Source: Molossus alvarezi (lineage: Eukaryota; Chordata; Mammalia; Chiroptera; Molossidae). From it: a DNA stretch of 64,000 nucleotides. The notes beneath the pieces are model-generated. The model searched no databases. It was not told the origin of the DNA and saw only the letters and a list, made by a program, of their open reading frames with translations. Where the stretch lies: assembly GCA_037176705.1 (NCBI GenBank), contig CM073886.1:90245501-90309500 (forward strand). The letters run 5' to 3'. Positions 1-11,002 of this stretch are shown piece by piece (position 1 is the stretch's first letter; every line of letters starts with the position of its first letter). Made by a program: the position numbers and the translations under genes.

Positions 1-1605
1 CTAATATTTTGTGAAGGATTTTGGCACCTGTGTTCATCAGGGATATTGGCCTGTAGTTTCTTTCTTTGAAGTGTCTTTATCCAGTTTTGGGATTAGGATT
101 AGGCTGGCCTCATAAAATGAGTTTGGAAGTCTTCCGTCTTCTTGAATTTTTTGGAATAGTTTGAGGAGAATGCGTGCTAGATCTTCTTTGAATGTTCAGT
201 AAAACTCCCCCATGAAGCTGCCCGGGCCTGGGCTTTTGTTTGCTGGGAGTTTCTTGACTACATCTTCAATTTCCTTAATTGTTATTGGACTGTTCAAGTT
301 TTCTATCTCTTCCTGGTTCAGTTTTGGGAGACTGTTTCTAGAAATTTGTCCATTTCGGCTAGTTTGTCCAATCTGTTGGCGTATAATTGTTCATAGTATG
401 TTTTGATGATCCTTTGTATTTATGTGATGTCAGTTGTTACTTCTCTTTTGTTTCTGATTTTGTTTATTTGGGTCCTCTCTTTTTGTTTCTTGGTGAGCCT
501 GGCTAAGGGTCCATCAATCTTTTAGAAAAACCAGCTCTTTGTTTCATTGATCTTTTGAATTGTTTTTTAAATTTCTTTGTCGTTTATTTCTGCTCTGACC
601 TTTACTATTTTTTTCCTTCTACTTGCTCTGGGTTTTCCTTTTTGTTTACTTTTTAGTTCTTTAAATTACAGTGTTAGAAAGTCAATTAGAAATTTTCTTG
701 TTTCTTGAGGAAGGCCTGTAGTGCTATGAACTTCCCTCTCAGAAATGCTTTTGCTGTGTCCTATAGATTTTGTATTGTTGTGTGCGCGTTTTCATTGGTT
801 TCCAGGAAGTTAATTTATTACTTGATCTCCTTGGTAACCCATTCGTTGTTTAACAACATGCTATTTATCCTCTAAGTGTTTGTATATTTTTGTTGTAAAT
901 TATTTCTAGTTTTAGGCCATTGTGATCTGAGAAGATGCTTGATATGATTTCAGTCTTCTTGAATTTGTAGAGACTTACTTTGTGTCCTAACACGTGGTCT
1001 ATCTTTCAGAATATCCCATGTGCACTTGAGAAGAATGTATATTCTGCAGCTTTGGGGTGAAATGTTCTGTAAATATCAATTAAGTCCACCTAATCTAGTT
1101 CATCATTTAAGTACTGTGTCCTTGTTAACTTTTTGTCTAAAAGATCTATCCAGTGGTGTCAGGGGCGGTGTTAAAGACACCTACTATGATTGTATTGCTA
1201 CTGATCTCTCGAAGTCCTCCAGAAATGTTTAAATATATTTTGGTGCTCCTGTATTTGGTACGTATATATTTACCAGGGTTATATCCTCTTGTTGGATTGA
1301 TCCCTTTCATATTATGTACTGACTTTCTTTGTCCCTTATTATGGCCCTCACTTTGAAGTCTATCTTATCAAGTATGAGTATTACTACACCAGTTTTTTTC
1401 ATTTCCATTTGCTTGGAAAATTTTTTTCCATCCCTTCACTTTCATCCTGTGTGAGTCTTTTGTTGTGAGGTGGGTTTCTTGTAGACACACATATATGGGT
1501 TGTGTTTTCTTATCCAATCAGCTACCCTATGTTTTTTGATTGGAGCGCTTAATCCATTTACATTTAAGGTTATTATTGATAGATACTTATTAGTTGGCTG
1601 TGTTC
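1..1605 (-). pseudogene. L1 ORF2 5' part (endonuclease and start of reverse transcriptase), broken
   Basis: The minus-strand frame begins near 1605 with a segment readable as IITLNVNGLSAPIKKHRVADW, the conserved start of the L1 endonuclease domain. It continues in several frames towards position 1, where the text matches the region before the reverse-transcriptase core. Multiple stops and frame changes make it non-coding. Confidence 0.85.
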
Positions 1606-1689
1606 CTCCCTCTCTCTCTGTTTCTTCTTCCTCTTACAATAAAGTCCCTTCAGCACTTATTGTGGTGCTTGCTGGTTTGGTGGTGGAAA

Positions 1690-2860
1690 ATTCCTTTAGC
1701 TTTTTTTTTTTTTGTCTGTGAAGCTCTTTATTTCTCCTTCAATTTTGAATGATAGCCTTGCTGGATAGATTAGTCTTGGATTCAGACCCCTGTCTTTCAT
1801 TACTTTGTATACTTCATGCCACTCCCTCTGTCTTAAAGTGTTTCTATTGAGAAATCAGCTGGAAGTCTAATGGGAGCTCCCTTGTAGGTAACATTCTGTC
1901 TTTCTCTTGCTTCCTTTAAGATTCTTTTCTTGTCTTTGTTTTTTTTTTTTTTTTTTTTTGCATTCATAAGCGAGAGGGAGAGAGGGAGGAAGAGAGAGAG
2001 AGAAACATCGATGTGAGAGAGACATCCAACTGGCCGCCACCCACATGACCCCAACCAGGGCCAGGGACAAACTGCAACCAAGGTACGTGCGAACCTGGGT
2101 GTCTCTGGACTGCGAGCTGATGCTCTAACCGCTGAGCCAAACTGGCCAGGGCTCTTTCTTAGTCTTAATGTTTGCCATTTTTATTACGATGTGTCTATCT
2201 CTGGGTCTTTTGGGGTTCATCTTGCTTGGGACTCTCTGTCTCCTGGACTTGTGTGACTTTTTCCTTCACAAATTTAGGGAAGTTTTCTGTCATCATTTCT
2301 TCAAACAGATTCTCTATTACTTTCTTTGATTCTTCTCTTTCCAGTACCCATATGATGCAAATGTTACATTTCGTACTGTCCCAAAGCTCCCTTAAACTCT
2401 CCTCCTGCTTCTTCATTTTTCTTCCCATTTGCTGCTGTATTTGGGTGTTTTTTTCTACCTTGTCTTCTAAGTCACTGATTTTGTCTTCAGCTTCTTCTAA
2501 TCTATCACTGAACCCTTCTAAGGTATTTTTCATAATAGCCATGTCATTCTTTATTTCCTCTTGATTTTTATGCATAGCTTCTACCTCTTTTTTTAAGCTG
2601 ATATAGTTCCCACTTAGCTCTTCATAATTCATATTAAGTTGCTTGTAGTTCTCACCAAATTGTTTAAGCATCCTTAAAATCATTGCTTTGAATTCTTTAT
2701 CTGACAAGGTGCTTTCTTCCATTTCATGTAGTTCTTTTTCTGATGATTCTACCTTTTCTTTCATTTGGGTGTTATTTCGTTGTCCAACCATTTTAGCAGT
2801 CTGGTAGTTCAAGGCCTGGTGAGGGATGTTGGAATGTGTAGGCAGGTCAGTGTGTATCAA
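1690..2860 (-). pseudogene. L1 ORF1 (RNA-binding chaperone), interrupted by a SINE
   Basis: A 221-codon open stretch (2860-2195) has a coiled-coil rich in Glu and Lys (for example LEEAEDKISDLEDKVEKN). It continues into the RRM, with a degenerate ILVER-like motif. The C-terminal domain (RILKEARERQNVTYKGAP...) resumes beyond the SINE, at about 1925-1690. The SINE and frameshifts break the protein. Confidence 0.85.
1938..2151 (-). mobile_element. Ves SINE (type A) inside L1 ORF1
   Basis: A poly-T run at 1939 followed by an inverted SINE ending GAGCCAAACTGGCCAGGG. Flanking TTCTTGTCTT and TTCTTAGTCTT are a likely TSD. Confidence 0.88.
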
Positions 2861-4345
2861 ATAAGGCTGTGGTGCCTCCTGGACTGTTTTGGTGTATGGT
2901 GCCTCTTGCCTGCTGTGGGTCCTAGAGTGTTGACAATTGGCAGCTCGTACTGGTTTGTTGTGCAGGTCTTGGCTGCCTGAGACTTACTGCTGCTTGGGCT
3001 GGGGCACCACTCCTGAACAGCCTCTAATGCCGCTGGGAGTATGTCTCAGCTTCCAATCTGTGCTACTGCTGCCTTGGGTGCATGGGTACTGCTAGTGCGC
3101 TGCCTGGGGTGCGTGAATCCTGCTGGTGTTCTGCTGGGGTACACTGCTGCTTGGTGGGGCTCAGCTCCTGATCAGTTGCTGTTGGGGACAAGTGTCAGCT
3201 CCCAGTTTGCAATGCTACTGCTGCTGCTGTGGCCAGGGGGTGTTACCAGTTCCAAATTCTCTGCTGCTGTTGGGGGCTGAAGATGCTCTGCTACCAGGCC
3301 TTTGCTGCTGCTGGGGGAGGAGCTCCACTCCAAAACTGCTGCTGCAATTGTCAGGGGTAGGTCTCGGCTGCCTGAGTCGTGCTGCTGCTTGGGCTGGGGT
3401 ACCACTCCTGATCAGCCTCTACTGATGCCACTGGGAATGGGTCTAGCTGCCGATCTGTGCTGCTGCTGCCTGAGGATGGGTGCCGATCCCGAACCCCTGC
3501 TGCTGGAGGTTTGTCTCAACTCCTGAGCCTCAGCTGCTGTTGGGGGTGGGGTTCCACTCCCTCTCAGTCACTGCTGCTGTTGGGAAAGGTGCTGGGCCCC
3601 CAAGCTGACACTACTGCTGCTGAGGGTGGTGTTCGGCTCTGATCAGGCTGCTGCTGTGGGAGATGGTGCTCGGATCCTGGACGGTTGCTACTTCCACAAG
3701 CAGGTACCTTGACAGTGCCACTACTGTGTGCTGGTCCGCTAACACGGGGTCCAATAGTCCGATGGCATACGGTGCACTGGTGGACTCAGGTTGCTCAGCC
3801 CTAGCTGCTCCCTGCTGCCTCCTCCCAGAAAAAACCAGGGATCTTCCAAAATGGCGGGGCCACCCTGGCCGATTTGGCTCAGCGGTTAGAGCATCGGCCT
3901 GCGGTCCAGAGAGACCTGGGTTCGGTTCCCACTAAGGGCACGTACTTTGGTTGCAGTTTGTCCCCAGCCCTGGTTGGTCGGGTGGGTGGCAGCCACTCGA
4001 TGTGTCTCTTTCACGTCGATGTTTCTCTCTCTCTCTCTCCCCCTCCCTCCTACTCTATCTGTGCAAAAAAATGGAAAAATGTCCTCGGGTGAGGATAAAA
4101 AAAAAAACAAATAAATAAAATAAAACAAAATGGCGGGGCCTTTCGGCCATGCAGGGAGCAGCACCCTGACAAGCTGCTTACTGTGGTAGCCAGCTGCTCC
4201 CCGTCCGCAGCACAGGAACCCTCTGCCCCATGTTTCCGCACTGCTGGAGGCTGTTCATCCACACTCACATCCACTCACAATCACTCATACTCTCACACAC
4301 TCACCCTCACTCCGGTCCTGCCTACTACCATCTTCCACATCGGAA
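2861..4345 (-). repeat. L1 5'UTR with CAG/CTG-rich tract
   Basis: On the plus strand 2990-3660 is unusually rich in CTGCTG and GCTGGGG motifs repeated in loosely similar blocks of about 60-80 bases (such as GCTGCTGCTTGGGCTGGGG at 2989 and 3379). This looks like internally repeated promoter units of an L1 5'UTR. The far end contains the SINE at 3862 and (CACT)-like repeats at 4258-4305. Confidence 0.7.
3862..4126 (+). mobile_element. Ves SINE (type A) inside L1 5'UTR
   Basis: Complete copy with an A-rich tail. The perfect 14-base TSD AAAATGGCGGGGCC stands at 3848-3861 and 4127-4140, placing this insertion after the L1. Confidence 0.95.
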
Positions 4346-4685
4346 AATTAAAAATTTAACATAAACTCAACATTTATAGAGTCTGCTATCTGATTATGAT
4401 ATTAAAGTTACATAGTAAAGTTAATATAATACTACAACAACTACAACTTTTTGCTTATTTAAGCAACTAAAAAAATTTAAGGCTTCAAAATTGATCCATT
4501 TGACTATTACATATCACTATCTAGAAGTTTGTGCCACACAAAATAAAATCACAATTTGTTTTCTGCCCATTTAAAAAAAAAGTATACCTAGTCAAAATAA
4601 GGGATTAAAAGCACCTAAAATTAGCTTATAGAAAAACTGAAATTCCTGAGATACCCAAATAAGGTCAATTTGAATATTGATGCAC
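4346..4685. other. ERBIN intron, no recognised feature
   Basis: AT-rich DNA between the L1 5' end and a SINE. I see nothing else in it. Confidence 0.6.
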
Positions 4686-4701
4686 AATAAATATTAGTCC
4701 T

Positions 4702-4917
4702 GCCTGGCTGGTGTGGCTCAGTGGTTGAGTGTCGGCCCATGCACCAAGAGGTCACCAGTTCAATTCACCGTCAGGGCACATGCCCAGGTTGTGGGCCCGA
4801 TCCCCAGTGAGGGGCATGGAGGAGGCGGTCAATCAATGTTCTCTCTCATCAATGTCTCTGTCTCTCTCCTTCTATCTTCCTCTCTCTCTAAAATCAATAA
4901 AGAAAAAAAATTTTTTA
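4702..4917 (+). mobile_element. Ves SINE (type B)
   Basis: The head reads GTGTGGCTCAGTGGTTGAG and the tail AAAATCAATAAAGAAA. The 16-base TSD AATAAATATTAGTCCT is at 4686-4701 and 4918-4933. Confidence 0.95.
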
Positions 4918-5339
4918 AATAAATATTAGTCCTTATTTTGGGCTTCTTACCCTTCTTTAATTTCATGCCCAAACTAAGAATGCCATAAAACCAAATACTA
5001 ACAATGGTTAATGGAGTTTTTGGATTCAGCCATTTTTTTTTCATTATCCAGTTCAAGAATTTTTTAACTGCTTTGTGTAGTTGCTTAAGTTAATGAAATT
5101 TTTTATTTTTGTTTGTGGAACGTGGTTCAAATTGCTAGGAATCCCTATTCAGATATTTTTTTGGTATACCTGGAAAGGTGAGCAGAGCCAAGCAGTTTCC
5201 AACAGTCTATTTCCAGGACTCAGAAGATTCTCCTCCCACTTTAGTAATTTCAATCACCAGCCTAGCCCAGAAATCTCTAGGTATGTTAAAACTATTTTAC
5301 ACCACAATTATTTCAGAGTCCCAAGGTAAGTAACATTTA

Positions 5340-6430
5340 CCATGCCTTTCATTCTTGTAAACTTCTGGTCACCTACACTTTCTACCCTTTGGTGCAAATT
5401 GCACATCTTTTGAGATTCAGACCATCGGATAAGATTATCACTTTCTTACATTTTAGATACCACTTGACCTAATCATCCTGGCTATATTCGCTGAGGACTC
5501 TAGTATTGTCCAGTCCTTCTCTCCACCGAAAATCTGCCAATATCTGAATGACAATGTACGATGACCCCACCTCAACACTACAATGTCACAGTTCCTTGAT
5601 GCCCACAATTCCAATGTCCATCTGCACTTCACCATGTGATTCACAAACACCATGGTATACTTCAGATCTTGGCTTCTATAACACTTTTCCACCTCTTGAC
5701 CACCACCACTTATTCTTCCAAATCACTCACTTCCTTATTACTGCTGTTCAACTTTGAGTTTCTTAACCTCTTTTCTTTTTCTTCCTGTGAAAACCACTCT
5801 AAGGTTTCACTTCCTTCTCTTTCCAGTTTAGATTTCATGATATATTATTTTGATTACTGTCACCTTTTCTTGCGCCTGCTCCTTAAGTCATCATACCTAT
5901 CAAACAAAACCCATAACATGGTATTTTAATCACTCGCCTTCTTTGCTGTGAACTGCTGAATTCTACCAGAGAAAAATGGCACAACCTTGTTTAGAACCAC
6001 TACAAATTTATGGTATTCCCTCTTCTTTGCTCCTCAGAAATCCTTCTGTTTATTCCTAGTCAGTCTTTTCTCCACTCCAAAATCACTACCATGTCCCTCA
6101 AATGCCCTTCCTCCAACTTAAAGAGGCAATTCTCTTTGAATTCTCTGAGAAGAAAAATGAAATAAAAACCCTCGGACTGATACTCACCCCTTAACATCCT
6201 GTTTTCCCCAGCCACAAATTTAATGTGATACAGACAAATACTTCTCCCTCTTCCTGTTTAAGACTGGTTCCTCTAACTAGGCCCCAGATAATCATGCCTT
6301 CGTTTTCAAATTTATATGTCATTATTCCCCTTTACATTATGAGTTTCTTGAAAGCAAGGATTTTTATCTTTGAATATTTAGATCTAACACACTGTCTGGC
6401 ACATAAGGAGTCAATAAAAATAGGATGAAT
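5340..6430 (+). repeat. probable ancient L2 LINE remnant
   Basis: The right end reads like the L2 3' end: ATGAGTTTCTTGAAAGCAAGG, then CTGTCTGGCACATAAGG and AGTCAATAAA. The pyrimidine-rich text to the left is compatible with the body of L2 but too diverged to trace by eye. Confidence 0.45.
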
Positions 6431-6761
6431 TAAATGTGAACCAAATGTTTACTTTTCTCATAGTGTTCTAAAACTCTAACACAAAACATTGTGTTTTCTG
6501 ACTTATCTATATCTTAGAGGCACTGTGATAAAGAAAAAAACTTTTCTTATAGTTGAAAAGAAATTTACCTGCTTGACCATACCAATTTGGTATTTGAGTA
6601 CAATATGTTATAGTGCTACATTTTAATACCCACTGTGAAGTATTTTATGAAACATACAAACTCTAAGAGGACTTTGAATATAATAAACCTATCTTAGACT
6701 TTTCCATTGAAGACTTTTCCACTGTAAAAGATATCTCCAAAATAAAAAATTAGAAGTGGCA

Positions 6762-6987
6762 CCCTGGCCAGTTTGGCTTAGCAGTTAGAGCGTCGGCCCG
6801 TGGACCAATGAGCTGCGGGTTCAATTCTGGTCAAGGGCATGTACTTTGGTTACGGTTCATACCCAGCCCTGGTCGGGGTCATGTGGGAGGCAATCAATGT
6901 TTCTCTCTCACATCAATATTTCTCTCCCTCCCTCCTTCCTACTCTATCTGATGATAAACAGAAAAATGACCTCAGGTAAGGATTAAA
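6762..6987 (+). mobile_element. Ves SINE (type A)
   Basis: A slightly diverged full copy (GGCTTAGCAGTTAGAGCG). TSD AAAAATTAGAAGTGGCA at 6745-6761 and 6988-7004. Confidence 0.94.
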
Positions 6988-7185
6988 AAAAATTAGAAGT
7001 GGCAAGATTTTATTATGTTATTTTTATTCTTCATATCAGAAATAAATCGCTCACCTGAACTATATCTTTTAAGAAGAAATGGTTAAGAAAAGAGGAGAGG
7101 TGAATTTGAATCATGAAAATGGAAAGTAGTAAGAAGACAGATCAAAGCATGAGTACAACTCATGATTAGAAAGAACAGCTTAGAG

Positions 7186-8306
7186 AAGGGGTTAGCAAAC
7201 TTTTTTTCTAAATGACCAGATAATAAATATGTTGAGCTTTGTAAGCCAAGAGATAAAATCCAGGGTATCATTCAGGTACTTATATAATAAGAGAAATCAC
7301 ATTTCCACAAGATTTTTGGCAATTTTAAAATACTCTAATAATTGAGTAACACATTTCCATTAATAAGGCTGAAATTCTTATTGTTGGAATAACATTTTGC
7401 TTAACTGGAGTTCAATGTTAGTGTTCAATATCATTGAACTGATATAAATATTCACCTGTTAAAAACAATTCTTACCTGGTGAGCTAAATAAAAACAGGCA
7501 GAGACCAGACTTTTCGGCTCATTGGGTCATAATCTGTTAACCACTTTTATTGAAAAAAAAAAAAGGTTTTTTCACTAAGGATATTTATCTGATTATTCCC
7601 TGAAGGGAACAATTTCACAACTGTGCATTTAATAATTTAGTTCATTACCTAAATATATTCTGAGTAGTTTCAGTCATTGTTTGAATCATGCTTGGTTATT
7701 TTGGTGTAAGTAAAAATGAATGAAAAAAATTCTGAAGTCTCTATATGATAGCAAAAGCAGGTTAGCCAAGCACTAACAGCATTAACATAATAAAACCATC
7801 AAAGATTAAATATGTTCTTTGGAGATTCTGGTTCAATGATAAGGGGAAAAATAATTTTGTTTGAAAACTTTCCTTTGGAATGATATTTATATTGATTGCT
7901 TCCTAGTATTTTTCAGTTTTTACGACTTTTCTGAAACAATAAAAGCAAAATAAAGATAAGAATGAATTTTCCAAGACTGCGTTTTCTATCCTCTAAGATA
8001 GCGCACAGAAAACTATTAAGTCTGACCTGACCCCTACTTCCACAAAGAATGGTTTTAAATTTTTTAAATGATTGGGCAAATAAAACAAACAATAATATTT
8101 TATAACACACACAATTACATGAACTCTAAATTTGTCCATAAATAAAATTGTATTAGAACACACCTGTGCTCATTAATCTACAAACTGTCTGACTACTTTC
8201 ACACTAAGATGGCAGCATCAAGTAGCTGCAACAGATCCTTTATGGTCTAACAAGGCCTAAAATATTTATCAAATGGCCCTTTACTCAAATAGTTTGCCAA
8301 CATATG
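7186..8306. repeat. old hAT (Charlie/MER5-like) DNA transposon, about 1.1 kb
   Basis: The left end AGGGGTTAGCAAACTTTTTT plus GACCAGATAATAAATATG is mirrored at the right by AAATATTTATCAAATGGCCC and AGTTTGCCAA. These are inverted ends of the type seen in MER5/Charlie elements. The interior has no open frame. Confidence 0.55.
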
Positions 8307-9327
8307 CAGTAAGACATTAAAGTCTCTACCCTAAGAAACCATGCCTTCTCTTCCCTCACAAATATTGTATTAGCATTTTATCTTCCCACATAAAAGAACA
8401 ATTATTTGAATATAGTATGTATAGAATATAGTTGATAGTAATATTATTTACAGGGTGCTCATGATTTCCTATTATCCAGAAATCACCTTCAGAAGAAAAG
8501 AGGAAAATTGAGACATGTTCCAGCAACTAAAGCAAAGAAACACACCGAATACCTATTGATGTATCTAAACATTTACTGTAATTCCCCACACTGCACAAGG
8601 AGGGGCATAAGCCAGAGCTGGTATATCTATTTTGAACCTAACCTAACTTCTAATGCACATTTGAATACTTGCATAAAACACAACATTGGCCATTTAAAAT
8701 TAAGTATACTACATTTTGTTATAAATATATATTTCCAAATTATCGTGCTAAATATGTATTGGGACAGATTTAAATACATGGAAGAAAAATCTTGCTTATA
8801 AAGCTATTCTCTAAGCTTTAATTACAGACCCTCCAGTGAATGAAGCTATTTACATCTGACATCTCACAAGTCTTACCTGCTAATTCAATTCAAAAGCTAA
8901 ACATTTTTGCTTCACCAAAATAAATTTCTTCAAATACACATATCCATAAAATAATAATTTATCAAAGCATATCTTTTATTTCTTCTTGCAAAGAGCAAGA
9001 AATAATTAGCATAGAGAAGTAATGAGTTTTCTAATTACTTATCACTAGTTATGAAACAAAAGTAAAATGGTTTCAGTGTTTAATCCATTTAAGTGTTTCA
9101 AAGCTGTGTGCTATACCTACCAAAACAATGTAAGAATAATAGGCAATTTGATTTTATCACAGTACGAAGCACTTTATAACCAGTGTTTCTCATTTTTTTA
9201 CAAAAATCCTGCAAAACAGATGCTAGACAAGAAAACTGAAGTTCAAGAGTTTATTTAACTTGCCTATCGTATATTTCAAAAATTAAAACTAAAGATTAAT
9301 TTATTTTCTTCAATATCTCTAGGTATT
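8307..9327. other. ERBIN intron, mostly unannotated
   Basis: AT-rich. 9180-9260 (AACAGATGCTAGACAAGAAAACT) faintly resembles MIR. No exon signals linked to ERBIN. Confidence 0.5.
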
Positions 9328-9341
9328 AAGAGTTAATTTAT

Positions 9342-10211
9342 GGGCAGAGGACCTAAATAGACACCTCTCCAAAAGGGACATACAAATGGCGAAGAGACAT
9401 ATGAAGAAATGCTCAACATCACTAATCACCAGAGAGATGCAAATTAAAACAACTATGAGGTATCACCTCACATCTGTCAGAATGGACGCCATCAACAAAT
9501 CATCAAACAACAAGTGTTGGCGAGGGTGTAGAGAAAAGGGGACTCTAGTACATTGCTGGTGGGAATGCAGACTGGTGCAGCCACTATGGAAAATACTATG
9601 GTGTTATCTCAAAAAGTTAAAAATTGAACTGCCATTTGACCCAGTGATCCCACTTCTAGGAATATATTCTAAGAAACCTGAAACATCAATCAGAAAGAAT
9701 ATATGCACCCCTATGTTCATAGCAGCACTATTTGCAATAGGTAAGATCTGGAAACAGCCCAAGTGTAGATGAATGGATAAAAAAGATATGGTACATATAT
9801 ACAATGGAGTACTATGCAGCTGTAAGAAAGAAACATCTCTCATCCTTTGAGATGACATGGAAGGACCTGGAGAGTATTATGCTAAGCGAAACAAGCCAAA
9901 CAGAGAAAGACAAATATAACATGATCTCACTTATTTGTGAAATATAATGAACTAAACAAACTGCTGAACAAAATTGACCCAGAAACATAGAGGTGGGGTA
10001 CAGACTGACAAGCCTTAGAGGAGAGGGGGTTGGGGGGAAGATAAACCACAGAACTTACATGCATGTATGCATGACCGATGAACATAGACAACAAAGCTGG
10101 GGATGGGGCGGGCAGGAAGGGGAGGAGGGTGTCAATGAGGGAAAAAAGAGAAACATCTTTAACAAAAACAAATTAATATATAAAAAATAAATTTTTAATT
10201 AATTTTAAATA
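9342..10211 (+). mobile_element. L1 3' fragment (ORF2 C-terminus and 3'UTR)
   Basis: A 5'-truncated copy with TSD AAGAGTTAATTTAT at 9328-9341 and 10212-10225. The frame 9386-9772 keeps the ORF2 C-terminal CX3CX7HX4C cluster (CWRGC...HCWWEC). It then stops after a small deletion relative to the copy at 18592. The 3'UTR has a G-rich tract and an A-rich tail. Confidence 0.95.
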
Positions 10212-10225
10212 AAGAGTTAATTTAT

Positions 10226-10902
10226 AAATAACTTGGGGCCATAAAGATTGTCACTGGTTTCAGAAAAATATATAAAAATTAAAATTTTAAATACCACATA
10301 ACAAACATCACACACACACACAGCACAACATATAATGGAAACAATTTGATCCTCAACTTAAAAGGCTTTAATACCATAACTGTTGAAAAACATTCATGAC
10401 CAATCATAAAGGGTATAACCCCCTTTCTTGACAAAATGTAATTAACTTTTAAGTAACATTTACACTCAGAATTTTACAGATTATCTTTACCTAGTATAGA
10501 GATCCAAGGGTAGTATTTATTTTACAACCAGCAAGAGAAGTGAACAAAATACTTCCTGGTTTAATAATCTTAATCACATAATACTTAATGTGTATTACCA
10601 ACATTTACCTAAATGTGATTTAGAATAGAGAGATCCATAATAGATGTTCACTGTTTAATTTCAAGGAATCATTTAAAGAAGATTATATGCATATATCTCT
10701 AAATTCCACTATCTATAACCCTGAGATATTGCCATTATTATCCCATTTTCACAGAACTTGACTGACCAATTCTCCAAATTCCCTTCAAACCAGCAAGTTT
10801 TTAAGACTTAAAATTCACATCACAACTCTGCTGTGATTTATCAATAGTATTATATTTACTTATTTTTTTCTTTTTAAAGAAAAGAGATTCTTAAATTCCT
10901 AC
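10226..10902. other. ERBIN intron next to the last visible exon
   Basis: Contains a CA run at 10306-10322 and a MIR-like piece at 10725-10755 (TTGCCATTATTATCCCATTT). No second exon seen. Confidence 0.5.
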
Positions 10903-11002
10903 CATCCTCAGTCCTTGGCTGCTGAGGGAACATGTAGTTGGTAAGCACCATTTTCTGGGTCTCTGAATCAGTCTCTTTTTGAAGAGGTATCAGGGGTTTG
11001 GA
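10903..11002 (-). CDS. ERBIN: ERBIN coding exon (residues 403-435), last exon in window
   Basis: It is flanked by TTCTCTAG and GTAGGAAT. It encodes [20 protein letters not shown] then [13 protein letters not shown] plus one base of the next codon. It forms the LRR C-terminal cap region. No following exon was found between here and position 1, so the next intron exceeds 10.9 kb. Confidence 0.95.

Larger units (their letters stand above)
1..4345 (-). mobile_element. L1 retrotransposon, minus strand, with 5' end, 3' end outside window
   Basis: Reading the minus strand from about 4345: a GC-rich 5'UTR starting near CGATGTGGAAGATGG, then ORF1, then the first ~530 codons of ORF2, running off the left edge. 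Two SINEs interrupt it (3862-4126 and about 1938-2151). The reading frames are damaged. It is antisense in register with no cellular exon and is oriented like ERBIN. The 5'UTR is of a different type from that of the half-L1 copies in this window. Confidence 0.9.

Noticed and set aside
1..10900. A further ERBIN exon after the one at 10903
   Set aside because: I scanned for a minus-strand AG...GT block with the expected acidic text and found none; the stretch is repeats and AT-rich DNA.
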